A stretch of 64,000 bases of DNA. Origin: Gigaspora margarita. Its lineage: Eukaryota > Glomeromycota > Glomeromycetes > Diversisporales > Gigasporaceae. Location: the NCBI GenBank assembly GCA_009809945.1, contig WTPW01000757.1, positions 72,521-136,520 of the forward strand. Direction: 5' to 3'. The notes beneath the pieces are model-generated. The model searched no databases, had not been told where the DNA came from, and saw only the letters and a list, made by a program, of their open reading frames with translations. Numbering within the stretch: the first letter of the stretch is position 1; every line of letters begins with the position of its first letter. Shown here piece after piece: positions 23,764 through 35,499 of the stretch. The translations under genes and the position numbers were made by a program.

Positions 23764-25011
23764 TTAATTAAGGGAACTACTATTTTTACTATAGTATTTT
23801 GCTATTTCCATTATGGTTACATGAAAGTTTCTATTTTTATATTCAAAATGATAATTCTAATTCTAATTTAAAGATACTTGGAATCAAAAAAGAGAACATA
23901 GGAAACAGCAAATTCACTGCACTATAGAAAAAAGCTATCAAATAAAAATTGTAATTTGTACAGAATTTTATTGTCACAATTAACTTTGAGCTCTTAAGTA
24001 AAGTTGTTCTATTGCACAAAAAATGCTAGTTTTATAAAACATATTTTATTATTTTTTTTAATAAAATTTTCACTACAGTGCGGACAGTCTAGTCACAGCA
24101 AATAAATATTTTTAGTGGCCAAATTTAGAGGTTATTTTTTTATATATATTAAGAGGCCAATTTGAAAATTTAGCTAATGTTTATATATAAAGTAGCCAAA
24201 GTTTAATTTTTTAATTAATTAATTGCTTAAAGTGACCAAATTTGCTTTTTTTATATATATAAAAGGTGGCCAAATTTTATATTTAATTATAAAAATGTTA
24301 TAGATTTAATCTGCTATAACTTTTTTTATAAATAGATTTAAAAATATTTAAGAACATTGAAGTGTTAGCTTGGTTTTGATTTAATATTTTAAGATAGTAT
24401 TTTTTTTTACAAATTTTTTTGAAAAAGGATTAGCAATTTGAATTTCATCAATTTTATTTGTTGGGACTAGGCTGTCTGCACTATATATAAAAGGCTTTTA
24501 AAATGAAAGGTAAAAAAAACAAATATAAAGTTAGAAAAAAGCTATCAAATAAAAAATTATAATTTGCACAGAATTTTATTATCACATTTGACTTTGGGCT
24601 CTTAAGAAAAGTTGTTCTTTGGCTCAAAAAATGCTAGTTTCTTGAATATATTTATTATTTTTTTAGTAAAAATTTTTACTATAATAAAAAAACTTCTCAA
24701 AAAGTATAGTAAATAGTGTAATTGTAAATTTGCTGTTTCATATGTTCTCTTCTTTGATTCCAAGTATCTTGGGATCCACTAATACAATTTTGATGATTTA
24801 ACTACCATTAGAATTAGAAAATGAGCTTTACACCTTTTAACTAGGAGCTAAAGAAGGGTTACTTATTAGTTTTAGAGTTTGAAGTAAACATAAAGTTAGA
24901 ATTATTTTAAATTCATAATATATTATATTAGATACTAAAAATAGAAATTCTTGTGTAACTATAGTGAAAATAGCAAAATACTATGGTGAAAATAGGCATT
25001 CTCTTAATTAA
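23764..25011. mobile_element. Long-TIR non-autonomous element (about 1.25 kb) with nested insertion
   Basis: The left end (GAACTACTATTTTTACTATA then GTATTTTGCTATTTCCA) pairs with the right end (inverse GAATGCCTATTTTCACCATA then GTATTTTGCTATTTTCA). The inverted repeats extend about 70 bp and resume with AGATACTTGGAATCAAA. Inside, a direct repeat of about 150 bp occurs at 23930-24075 and 24535-24690, and another element (24076-24483) sits against the first copy. No transposase is present. Confidence 0.68.
24076..24483. mobile_element. Tc1/mariner-like MITE nested in the long-TIR element (408 bp)
   Basis: CAGTGCGGACAGTCTAGTC at the left, inverse TAGTGCAGACAGCCTAGTC at the right, TA at 24074-24075 and 24484-24485. 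The interior is AT-rich with AGTGGCCAAATTT words. It is younger than its host element. Confidence 0.75.
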
Positions 25012-25760
25012 TTCATTTAATATAATAACAAAAGTTAAAGTTTTATAAATGGGCTATATTTTTTTTTAATATATTATAGCCTAAAATTTTTTATTTCAAA
25101 AATCTTGTAATATCTCAAAAGTATAAAAACTTTTATTATAACAATACCAAAAAAATTATTATATAAAAATATAATAGTATATAGTAAGATTTTAAAACTA
25201 TAACATTATATAGTAAAGATTTTAAAAATATAAGAACAGTTTTAGTATTGATTATAAAAAATCTTTATTTTTATATCCAATAAAACTTTATCACACTTTT
25301 CAAATTAGTGTCATCTATTATGCAAAATTTTCTAATTTTTAGCACTTTCTTCACGGATAAATCTATATAAAGTAATATTTCCAGAATTTCTCTTTGTTCT
25401 AATACTGTATCTACTATTGCAAAAGAATTAGTTATCATTTTGGCCAAATAATAGGATTTTGTGAGTTTTTTTATTATTAATTATAAAAAATCAATCTGTA
25501 AATAGCTTCTATCACTATAAATCTGATGTATTAATCGTAAGTTATTAAAGTTTACTTGAAATGTTTGAAAATGCTTAAAAAAATCGAAACTAACATGTCA
25601 ATATTGAAAAATTTATTTATAATAAGAAATTTGAATCCTGGAGATAAATTAAATTATACCATTGTTTTCAAATTTCTGATTTTAATGAGAGAATATTTTA
25701 GGACTCTAAAGCAAATAAAAATTTAAGATTAGGTATAATGTGAAAATTAGCTTTATGTAA
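25012..25760. other. Gene-free AT-rich spacer
   Basis: Nothing recognisable up to the Helitron end at 25761. Confidence 0.4.
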
Positions 25761-25792
25761 CTAGTAATGTGCCTACCCATGCGCTGGGAGTT
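25761..25792 (-). mobile_element. Helitron 3' terminus (hairpin plus CTAG)
   Basis: On the minus strand the sequence runs CCCAGCGCATGGG, then TAGGCACATTACTAG, then T. A short hairpin (CCCA/TGGG) about 10 nt before a terminal CTAG followed by a host T is the standard Helitron 3' structure. It lies about 200 bp beyond the helicase stop, on the correct strand. The matching 5' TC end is not identified. Confidence 0.78.
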
Positions 25793-26882
25793 TTTTATTT
25801 TTATTTTTTTTTTATATTTAGAGGTTTATTCAAAGATTATGATCTAATATATATTATAGAGATTTTTTTTAACCTATTATATTTCGTATGCATGTGTATC
25901 AATTGTGTCACTGTTAAATTCTAGATTAGATGGATTAAAGTTTATTTTAGTATAAAAAAATACCGGTCATCTATTTTGTATATGTATTAACCCTTTCCTA
26001 TTTACTTCATTTAATCTAGCATATTCGTTTATTACTGCTTGATTTGCTTTAACTGCATTAAAGTCAAAGTATATAATGTTTGTGGTTTTCCAAGTAGTAG
26101 CTCTACTCATAGCAATGTAAACTTGACCTTCAGCGAATCTTTTCTGGTCTATGTTTATTGTTGTATGAGATAGAGTCAATCCTTGAGTCTTGTGGATTGT
26201 GAGCGCAAAAGCATTTTGAAGAAAAAATTGATACCTTGAAGCTTGGTTTCTACTTATATTGAAATAGGCCATTTCTCTCTGTATATTTAGTTTGATGATG
26301 TGTTTGCTGTTAGAAACGTGACTTCGACATTTTGTTCATTTATAATTTTTGTTATTACACCAATAGTGCCGTTACAAATGCCGTGATCAAAAATCTTGTT
26401 GTTTAAGAACATAACTCTTGTGCCCTCTTTTAAAACTATTTCATCTGGCGCATTAGTATAATGATTAAAATTTAGATAATTATTGTTATTTTCTTCTAAT
26501 ATCCTGTGATTTAGTATGTCGGATGACTTTGAGGTTATAGTACTTATTCCATGTTCGTTATTTGGAAGGTTTTCACATATTATTTTATTAATTTCTTTTG
26601 CGGTTTCGCATGTTCTCACGAGATGTGTAGAAGCTATGGTGTTTTACTCAGGTTCTGGTATTTTAATCTTATCAATGATTATTTTTTTTGATGGTTTAGA
26701 TAGGCATCCAATTCGTAATTCTTGTAGTAGATTATAAAAGGAAGGATCGTTTTTTTGTCTTTTGGGTTGGTTTAAAAACAATAGGAAGAATTTTTGTCAG
26801 ACTGACGAATGAAAAGCATATTCTGCATTTATAGGTGGTAATTAAAAAAGATCACCAACGAGTAGTACAGGAATCCCACCAA

Positions 26883-26894
26883 ATATCTTTGAGT

Positions 26895-26898
<4 letters not shown>
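26883..26898. repeat. Target-site duplication of SINE copy B (left)
   Basis: ATATCTTTGAGTTATT, repeated exactly at 27629-27644 on the other side of the SINE. Confidence 0.92.
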
Positions 26899-26925
<27 letters not shown>

Positions 26926-27628
26926 GGTTTAAAGGCCATGTGCTATGGCCGCGATTTATTACGAGTTATGGTGACGTAATATTTGTTACATGGATGAGGA
27001 TACAACTAGCCACATGTGCACTTTTGGTGCCTAATTTAAGTAGTCCGCCTTAAGGTTCTACACTAGCTGCCATACCTACAACCCAACTATGGGAATTGTC
27101 TATTTAAACCCTCTGGTTCATGATCCTCCTATTACTACCCGACGCACCACTTATTTAAGCAGATATTGTGGGGCCACGACCCTTTTACTTATCAACAGCC
27201 TTAGGGCTACTTTACCCTCGCACAAACTGCCTACCGAGGCAACTTCTGTGTCCCATACATGTAACATTGCCTGGATTTGGTAACTGAAGCTACCTGCCCT
27301 CATTAGGTTCGTTCCGATTGTAGTACCACCTTCTTTTTTTGGCAATACCGTAAGGACCGATTTTCACTACCTCCTAACTCGGGACTTGCCAAACGGGTTC
27401 TTGTAGGTTTTTTCCGGTTCCCTGGATTTGCGATGTAGTACACCCTTGCACCCGTGAGCTCCCATTCGAGATGGTGGAGCCAAGGTTACAGGTTTTTGCA
27501 CCCAACCGATCATAAGCCACAATTACCAAACACAGATTTAACTCCAAAACGTCACCGGTGGGATTCGAACTGTCAATCTGCCGCTAGGAGGGTGACACCT
27601 TGACCACTTCTCTAAGGCTCCACACCCT
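26899..27628 (-). mobile_element. tRNA-derived SINE, copy B (730 bp, intact, inserted in Helitron)
   Basis: On the minus strand the 5' head at 27628 reads GGAGCCTTAGAGAAGTGGTC (A-box region), then a cloverleaf-like middle, then AGTTCGAATCCCACCGG (B box). This is about 70 nt with tRNA-like spacing. The body ends in a poly(A) tail seen as about 28 T on the plus strand (26897-26925). A perfect 16-bp target duplication flanks it. It interrupts the helicase between NNSKIF and GGIPVLLVGD. RNA polymerase III would transcribe it and a LINE reverse transcriptase would copy it. Frames of 64-72 codons here are not genes. Confidence 0.9.
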
Positions 27629-27644
27629 ATATCTTTGAGTTATT
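27629..27644. repeat. Target-site duplication of SINE copy B (right)
   Basis: Exact second copy of ATATCTTTGAGTTATT. Removing the SINE and one copy restores contiguous helicase coding. Confidence 0.92.
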
Positions 27645-27928
27645 ATGGATTGATCCAAGCATGTTACTTATGAAAGAAAATAAATCACTTGAAACCATGG
27701 AGACTTCTTCTATGACTATAGCCTCGACTTTTTTTAAGTTTTCTATTGAATTTTGATCTCAGTTGATCAAGGTCTTATAATGTGAATAGGTTTGTCTTAT
27801 TTTTAATGCTGAATGAATAGTTTTTCCCCTGACGTTTTGTGCAGCTACCCCAGTCAGTGCGATCACAATATAATTGATCTTCTTGGACTTTAGTAGGTTG
27901 ATTATTATGTGTAGCAAGTATGATTTAC

Positions 27929-28301
27929 CTACGGTTTAGAAATTGAGAATTCATTAATTAACTAAGTAATTAAAATTTTTTTCCCTGTTTTAACTATCTA
28001 ATTCCTTTTTATTAAACATTAAATTATTATAATTATTACTTAATATTATTATTATTATGATCATTATTACTGCTATCATATTATATTAATTATTAATTAG
28101 GCGAGTAACTAAGTTATATTACAATCGTTAAGATATTTGGCGTTTAACAACTTAATAAGTATAAAATTTAGGTTTAGAATAATTTATGGATCGTATGGTT
28201 TAAGATAATTATTCATGTTGAAAGCACATTTTCAAGTCTATTACATATTAGAATAATCTAACAATTTAATAATTTAAACTAATTTTTATATATTAACTTA
28301 C
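27929..28301 (-). other. Intron splitting the helicase Walker A motif
   Basis: The donor GTAAGT and acceptor CGTAG join ACA-G to GT-AAA-TCA, which restores STGKSYLLH in one frame. Joining across it gives the expected PIF1 text on both sides, so it is a real spliceosomal intron in the element. Confidence 0.8.
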
Positions 28302-28897
28302 CTGTACTAGCTGATCTAGTTAAAAAGAAGTAAGGGTATTTTTCTTTATGTTCAGGTCCAAATAAATTATAAAGTATGTTATAAATTTGGTACTGGTCTT
28401 CATCTAAAAGTAATGTATTATATGGGTCGATAGAAGGAGTTTTACATTCAAGTGAAATCAATTGCTTAAAGATTATTTCATGAAGTTCCAAATTACTTAA
28501 GTCATTTAATATCCTTTCTATGATTATTTTATATGCATTCGAAGTTCTAATTTCTTGAGCTACAGTAGTACTTGTTAATCTATTTATTTCTTGCTTACTG
28601 TTTAGGAATAAAGATTTGAATCTACCAAAATAACTTAGGTGGGCCGCGAGTAATTGTTCTTCTGAGTAACATGGAATTTTCATTATGAGATGTTGGAAGA
28701 AGAAAGGCTCCCCTAAAGTATGTTATTTTGTTTGAATGTTTAATAAAGATTAGTTGTAGATACATATATATATATTCGCATGTATTTATATATTTATATT
28801 TTGTTTGAATGATTAATAACGATTAGGTGTACATATATATATACTCGCATGTATATTTATTTTTTTTTTAATCACATATATTTTTATATATATATAT

Positions 28898-29272
28898 GGG
28901 GGCCTGTCAATTAAAACACGGCTTAGGGTTTTTTTTCCATTTTGAGAAAATCATGTTTGAAATTTAGTGTAACAACAACAATAATGATCTATTATTAGTA
29001 GAACCTGTTTGATCTACATGAATTAGCCAATCATATAAGCTCTTTGCTATGGCTATGCAGCAAGAATCAACAAGCTAATTTCTAAAATCTATTTTTAGAT
29101 CGCTTCTATTTACATACGGCATTTAGAAAAATAGGCATCGACAAAAATTTTATTATGTAAATTGATGCTTTAAATGCTAAATTATATAATCAAAAGCATG
29201 CTTTATTTGATAGCATTGTTAACTCATTTTTGCAAAAAATGCCATAAGCCGTGTTTTAATTGACAGGCCCCC
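28898..29272. mobile_element. Tc1/mariner-like MITE inside the Helitron (about 375 bp)
   Basis: GGGGGCCTGTCAATTAAAAC then ACGGCTTA on the left and its inverse on the right (TAAGCCGTGTTTTAATTGAC AGGCCCCC), embedded in TATATATA on both sides. It lies between helicase coding pieces, in what may be an intron, so it may have been tolerated. It encodes no protein. Confidence 0.8.
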
Positions 29273-30196
29273 ATATATATAGTTTTATCACATGTATTAA
29301 CATATTTATAAATATATATTTTTTTATCACATATATTTATATATATATTTATTTTTTTGTTAATAGGTATTATTATTTAAAGTTCATAGTCAACATTTTA
29401 AGGTTAATTTTTTTTAAAGTTTATTATTAGGCTTACCATCTTCCACTTTATAGTTTACAAACCTTAATAGTAAAGGCTTTTTCTCTTTATTACGAATCAA
29501 TTTTTCTGGTCTTTTTTACAGTATCACCTTGCAGTTTGGGACTGTGATATTAATTATATATTATAATTTTGAAAATATTCAGAATATGTCATATTTTGGA
29601 ATTCTTCTTTAGTAGGATGATCAAAATGTTTATCTATTGCATCATCCCAGTAGGGTTGTTCATCATCATTGCTTTTATTGGTTTGAGCATTAAGCTATAA
29701 GTAAATTGGCTCTTGTGTGTAAATGAGATGGTGCTAAGGGTAAATATTGAACTGAAACAGTTAATCTTGTTATCTGATATTGAAGGAGCAAGATCATTAA
29801 CTCTATTGCTCCCAATCTTCTTGCATGTATGTAACTTCTATAACTGTCTTGATCATCTATGTCAAATGTCTCTGATGGCTCTGGCTTGGTCACTTACTTA
29901 GTTACATATTTTGCAAATCCTGTTGTTGTAATGTACTGGAAGTTTATATGTCCTTGCTATATTAATAGAGTCTCAGGGTGATAAGGCACTATCTATCAGT
30001 CTTTTTCTTTCATTCTTCGATAGATATATCTAAGCGAATGATTATCTTTGTATGTTCTATTTGAAAGTGGTTGAGGGAATCCTTTTTTGCAAACCCATCT
30101 TCGTATGTAGAACCACTATACCTATCTGGGTAACATCTGCAATAAAGAAACATAGTATTATATATTATTGATTATTTATCAAATATTAATGTTTAT

Positions 30197-30236
30197 TATT
30201 ATTATTATTATTATTAATTATTATTATTATTACTAT
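30197..30236 (+). repeat. ATT trinucleotide microsatellite
   Basis: About 13 ATT units with one interruption, at the end of the Rep metal-binding exon. On the minus strand it reads as a run of Asn codons. Confidence 0.85.
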
Positions 30237-30778
30237 TTTTATCATTAATATTCCTTTTTTGACGAACCTGTAAACTTGGAATGTTACAACTAATTGGTAT
30301 AATTCTGGTTCTTTAATTGGATCAGGTAATTTAGCTCTTATAACATTTTTTTCAATTAATTCTGGAATTTTGACACTTGTGTATGCGAAACTATGAGTGT
30401 GTATAGTACTTTTATTTTGGAATTCATCATGCTCAAAATAGTTTTCAAATTTTCCCCATTGATTCAATTTATCATTTTTCTATAACTTATTTCGCATATT
30501 TAAGAGTTTATGATTATAAAATAGATATACGTGTAATGGGCGATTGTTTGGTAATGGATCTTTATTATCTGTTGATTGTAAAATTTTCTTAAGATGATTC
30601 CATTTGTCCTCAGCCATAGTGATAGTATAGAAAATTTGTGGTAAACTATAAGAATGGAGCATTGCGTTTACTTGATACTCTTTTTTCTTGAAGTATGGGG
30701 CTGCAGTGCGTAAACTTGAATGTATAGTATCTGTTTTAGTTTAATCGATTATTAGTTGACCAGTATATACACTTTTTC

Positions 30779-30936
30779 CTGTAGGTAAAGTTTATTAAAT
30801 TTAATTTTTGTTGACATGTATTTTAATAAATTTTTATTTTTATATATATATATATATATAAAGAAGAAAATTGTTTTCAAAAGAAGTAACCTTCTATTAG
30901 AGTCTTTACAAATTAATAATTTTTTTGTATATTTAC
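30779..30936 (-). other. Intron in the Rep region
   Basis: Donor GTAAATAT, acceptor CTACAG. Splicing joins HPTRADLI-G to KSVYTGQLIID in frame. The intron holds a TA microsatellite (30840-30860). Confidence 0.75.
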
Positions 30937-32258
30937 CTATTAGATCTGCTCTTGTTGGGTGAAATTCTCATGTTATGTTTTTTGTTTTAATACTCTACAA
31001 TTGTATTGAAAATTGCACACTTTTTCTATATTCAAGTATGACCAATGTGGCCAGTACTAGTGCAACCTGAACCTCAGATCTGGGCAAAGAAGCCTAAGTT
31101 TTACATATTTTCCATAACTTTCTGAGCTTGATTGAAATTTCAATTGATCTTGTATGTTTTTGTAGTGACCTTTACCAGTAGGAAATAGATCAGGAAAGAT
31201 TAATGCCTCAAGATCTGGGTCACTATAAGGAATCAGCAAAGTCAAATTTTCTAATTTCATAAATCCAGCCATGAGTCTTTCATATCGATGGTCTTTGTTG
31301 TGTGTTTCTGGGGGGAATGCATAGTTGGAAATTACAATTTCAGGCATAGTTAAGATTTTCTGAGTCATGTTAGGATTAGTATTTCCATGTATTTGTCTTG
31401 CTAATGGCAAAGGATGGTAATGGGTCTGTTGGCGAAGATGAACTTATATTGGATAGATTTTTGTACTGACAAAATATTGGATTGTTTCTTTTTAGCCAAC
31501 CACTTGCTATCGGAAGGGTTTCATAATACCAACGGAATGGTTCATTCGAGTTTAAGAATACACCTATCATACCTGAGTATAATTCAAGTGCGTGAATATT
31601 TTTGCTTAAATAAAAATCACCTTGAAGAAATCAGTATGTTGTATAAGGATTTGATCCCGGTGCTCGCCCTAATGAACATGTCAAGTGAACTGGTGCAAGA
31701 TGTTTTCTATAGTTCATAGGTACTTGACTTATCTCTTGGGATATGTTGGATAAAATTGGTGGGTATCTTCTGTTTTTAGCATTTTTGCAGCTTCTACAAA
31801 TGGCTATTTTAGTAGGTTTATTGGTAAATGACGAAGGTAACATGTATTTCTGGAAAAGATATGGTAAAGTGTAATCTTCATTTGGGTTATATGTTGCCCA
31901 TTGAGTCATGGATCGAAACATTAATATTGAACAGTAACAATATAGAATTTGTGGATAATCATTTAAAATTTTTGTTTTGAACTCATTAAGTAATCTTTTT
32001 AACGCATTCGAAGGTTTCCAAGGTTGGAAAGTCTCATGGAAGTCAGTCAGTGAGTCATTTTGCAACAATAACTCAGGATTGTTTAATTTGAATTGATTGA
32101 TTTCATTAGAATTGATTGATTTCATTACAGTAAATATAAGATCTGAAAATATTAGTGTTTTCTTCATTCAAATCTTTTTCAGTTAAGTTTAACAGAACAG
32201 TGCTTTCGTTTCTGTGAATTTGGAAACGCTGAATCAAATAGTTTAAGTTTCTTTTCAT

Positions 32259-32640
32259 TATTAAATTTTTATGGAATATTTAGTTTTTTTTTTTTCTTTC
32301 TCATATTTTTTATAAATATTTTATATATATTAACCGATATCTATTTTTGAGAAATTTTAGAATTCAAGTTTGTTTAAATTTTTTATAGGCAGAAGCAATT
32401 TTCTACACAATTTGTAAGTCACCATTGATAGATACAATTAATTAATTATTTATTAATTTTTATTAATAGGGAAATGAAATATGCACGTTCAAGCATCAGA
32501 TTTTATTATCGTTAATCAATTAAGATGCATATATTTATGTATTTTTATTTGATTTATTTATTATATAATTATACATATATTTTTTTTTATATTTAAATTA
32601 AAAAAGAAAATTATTAAATCACTCTTTGAAACGATTGGTA
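32259..32640. other. Spacer between the Helitron gene and the upstream gene
   Basis: AT-rich, T-runs. Nothing else seen. Confidence 0.4.
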
Positions 32641-34216
32641 AGTTCATGGCTATTCTAAATTTGAATCATCACTACTTTTAACATTATTTTCTTTTCCTTT
32701 TTGACTGCTTACGAGATGATTTTGTTTTAGATACTTCAACTTTAGAATTATCTGATTTCTCTTCATTTTTGTATTGATCGTCAGAATAATCTTCTACACG
32801 AGCATGCATGTGATTCATGGTATCTTCAACCAAAATAGTTTGATCAGCCATGATATTGTGATTCTTTTAGAGCTTCATTTTGAGTTTCAATTAAGTCTTC
32901 TCTTTGAGATTTATCCATCACATCATCGTCACCTAGATTTATTAAATGATTTTTTTTAATCACAATAATTTTTTTTTTACCTCTGATTTTATTTACGACT
33001 GATTTCAACCTATTAGCCCTTGAAGAACTTTCTTCTTGAGGATCTTGTACCAACTCTTTCTTCCATTCATGTGATTGCTTTTTATTAACTAACGGATCAA
33101 ATTTCTCAGTGAATTTTTCCAATTTCTCGTTTCTAGTTTTTCTGCTTCTTGATAAAGTTTTATTTCTACCAGTTTTGGAAGTTCCTTGGCTCAGGTAAGT
33201 CCATTCAACAACTTCACACAAAATACATACATTTTTTTCAATGGCACTAGTTTGCCTGCAACTGAGAATATAGGGTGTTTTTCTGTAGCATCTGCTACGT
33301 TAGCATGTCTTCCCTTTAGATCATACTTGCACATGACAAGCATCATTACTCGAGATGCTATTACGCCATCGTAAGCTTCTCGTTTCAACCAAAAAATCAC
33401 ATTTTCTCCTTCCAGTATACTAGAATCTTGAACTGATGCTGTAAACACTCCGAATGCAAGTGATACCAGTAGATCATACATGGATGCAAAATCATTCATC
33501 ATTTGAACGTTTAGAGGTGTATTCTGGTCAATTGTGATCTTGATTATTCATTTTATTAAATAATTTAGTAACGAATTAATTTTCTCGTTAATAATTAAAT
33601 AATAAATAATTTTAATAATAATATTCAAAAAAACAAATCACAAAAAAATAATTGATTAGTTGGTCAAAATATTATCTAAAACTTTTTTGTTACTGACTAT
33701 TCTATTAATAGATTAATTATTAATTATTTAACGATTAGTCAATTAATTGATTAATTAATCGATTAGTTATTATAACAAAATATTATAAATATGATTTCAT
33801 AATTTTAACTTAAAATTCAGATTATTTAATGGTTCGATAATTCTGCATCATTAATAATTTATCGATCAAATCAATTAATGATTATTAATCGATTAATAAA
33901 ATTATTTATCGATTAGTTGTCAACTTGATCAACTAAAAGATTAAATGATATAGATTCATTCTAACAATATTTATTATATATATATTTTAATGATTATACT
34001 CATAGTGTTAATTAGATTCTTGGTTTTATTTTTACATTTGCTCCTTTTTAGCGGTTATGAAAATGAAATGTCCAATGATCATCGATATGCTTCCTTTTAC
34101 TACTTCCTCGACTAATATAGTTTCAATGAATCTGAAAGCTTTGAATTTGTATTCAACAAATTCATCGATTCCAGTTCTGTACATGGCGCTTTCGTAGCAT
34201 ATTTTATCAGAACCTG
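32640..34216 (-). CDS. Unknown spliced gene, partial model (possible Helitron passenger)
   Basis: I do not recognise the product. Coding-like text on the minus strand: an exon at about 34215-34040 after an acceptor GTTGCAG, translating as SDKICYESAMYRTGIDE... and KAFRFIETILVEEVV; an exon at about 33531-33233 with MYDLLVSLAFGVFTASVQDS and VIFWLKREAYDGVIASRVMM; a 40-nt intron (GTATGT...CTGAG) that keeps phase; and an exon from 33192 to about 32856 that is Lys/Arg/Glu-rich (RSRKTRNEKLEKF, DPQEESSSRANRL), suggesting a charged, nuclear-type tail. A coding-like run in a shifted frame (EDTMNHMHARVEDYSDDQYK, then Ser/Lys-rich) continues to 32640, so a frameshift or another intron is likely. The 500-nt gap between the first two exons does not splice in phase with the obvious sites. 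The N-terminus is not found. It lies upstream of the Helitron gene on the same strand, so it could be cargo or a neighbour. Confidence 0.5.
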
Positions 34217-35335
34217 CAACATGTTTAATATAAGTGATAGTGCAAAAAATCGATGCTATGTTTATTTTTTTTTTGTTTTTTTTGTGTCAAATTCGTTTGA
34301 CTAAGTTTATTTTTTTAAATTATTATTATTAATATTTTTTTTTCCACATAACAGTTCGTTTTCAAAGATGGGAATTTATAACTTTTTTTTCCCTTATTTT
34401 TTAAGAATAAGAAAAAAAAAAAAGTAAAAATAAAAAAAGAAATTAAAAATTATTTTTTTTAAAATTCTAATTTTGTACTCAGAATTTCATTTTATTAGTT
34501 ATCCCACTACGAATTTATTTAATTATAATTATTTTATCATTGATTATTAACAACAATTTAAATGAAAAAATTCACACCAACACATTAGTGCTATTCTCTA
34601 CTTAACCCAATAGGTTCGTTTAACGAATTTAATAAATTTATTAATATTTGTGAACATTATACATGATCGATAATAAGAATTGTCACGCACGTTATCATTC
34701 AACAAAAAATTTTGTTACGATATATATTCATTCAATAATTTTTTTATTTTTTTTTTCCATTCAATAATTATTTTCATTTAAGGCTTCAAAATTCTAATTC
34801 GATTTCAGCTATTGAATGAATATATTATCTTCACTAATATTGAATAATAATTACTAAACACTCAACAGACCGTTATTCATCTATATATCCAATGAATAAT
34901 AATGTTCAATAAGGCATTTCAGTTTTTTTTTCACCGTATGCTACTGTCGTGGTAAATTAACTGATGTTTCGAAGTATGACATGATAAATTTCATTTTTCA
35001 ATTTTCAATAAATCCTTACCAAAAATAAAACTTTATTGTCCATAATTTTACCTAATAAAGCCAATAATTAATTTCTAGCTAAATTATCATTAATGTACTT
35101 TTACTATTAAATAAGATAGCTGCACAGCATGCGATGCCGCGCAGGACCAGCATGATCAGCAATGTTGTGAGTCAATTTACTTAATCAAGATATCTGCATT
35201 GATAAATTTAGCATGAGCAAAAGAACCTCAGCGTACTAGAATAATGGCTTAAAAAATGCTCTGATTTTCTTATTTTCACAAATATTTCAATAGTGCTATT
35301 ATGTTTTAAAAAAACAATATGATATTTAATTATTT
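34217..35335. other. Gene-free AT-rich region
   Basis: No gene seen. At 35108-35150 the word GATAGCTGCACAGCATGCGA then TGCCGCGCAGGACCAG resembles the inner part of the TTCCTGG-family terminal repeat, so a decayed element end lies here. Confidence 0.4.
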
Positions 35336-35341
35336 AATATT

Positions 35342-35473
35342 TTGGGTTACTTGTATTAGTGGATTGATCCTTGACAGTAGTAACGGACATGGCTGATACT
35401 GATCGTCTGCTTACGCAGCCGATCAGTATCAGCCATGTGTCAAGGATCAATCCACTAATGCCTAATGACCCAA
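35342..35473. repeat. Strong hairpin / foldback element (132 bp)
   Basis: Left arm GGATTGATCCTTGACA, an 11-nt extra piece, then CATGGCTGATACTGATCG. Right arm CGATCAGTATCAGCCATG then TGTCAAGGATCAATCC. A TTAC loop is closed by CTGC/GCAG. The outer arms extend to TTGGGTTA/TGACCCAA. Apart from the extra piece the stem is almost perfect. The size and shape suit a tiny foldback MITE. Confidence 0.85.
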
Positions 35474-35499
35474 GATATCATTATTTTGAATTTCTTTGA

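Larger units (their letters stand above)
25967..32258 (-). pseudogene. Helitron RepHel gene (Rep nuclease plus PIF1-family helicase), decayed
   Basis: A rolling-circle transposase-helicase would nick its own strand, transfer it to an AT target and unwind it. In minus-strand order: an N-terminal region with YTLPYLFQKYML, CRSCKNAKNRRYPPIL and PVHLTCSLGRAPGSN (32167-31631); DPDLEALIFPDLFPTGKGHY (about 31190); PLPNNRPLHVY (30550); an HTH metal-binding motif after DEFQ (30400); a KYVTK-stop-VTKPEPSE tyrosine region (29890); then helicase. Walker A is split by an intron (28301-27929, GTAAGT...TAG) and reads RSASTGKSYLL; ALTGVAA, IVIEEVSM and GGIPVLLVGDL follow, and the end is HKTQGLTLSH and VYIAMSRATTW. 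Another phase-compatible intron spans 30936-30779. Several stops, frameshifts, a SINE and a MITE disrupt it, so it is inactive. I chose the ATG at 32258 because coding-like text begins there. Confidence 0.88.

Noticed and set aside
27540..27628. Possible functional tRNA gene
   Set aside because: The tRNA-like sequence is the head of a 730-bp SINE with target duplication, and the acceptor stem does not close.
31414..31719. 101-codon plus-strand frame
   Set aside because: It is antisense to Helitron coding text that matches the expected family; a shadow frame.
33186..33374. 62-codon plus-strand frame
   Set aside because: Antisense to the better-supported exon on the minus strand.
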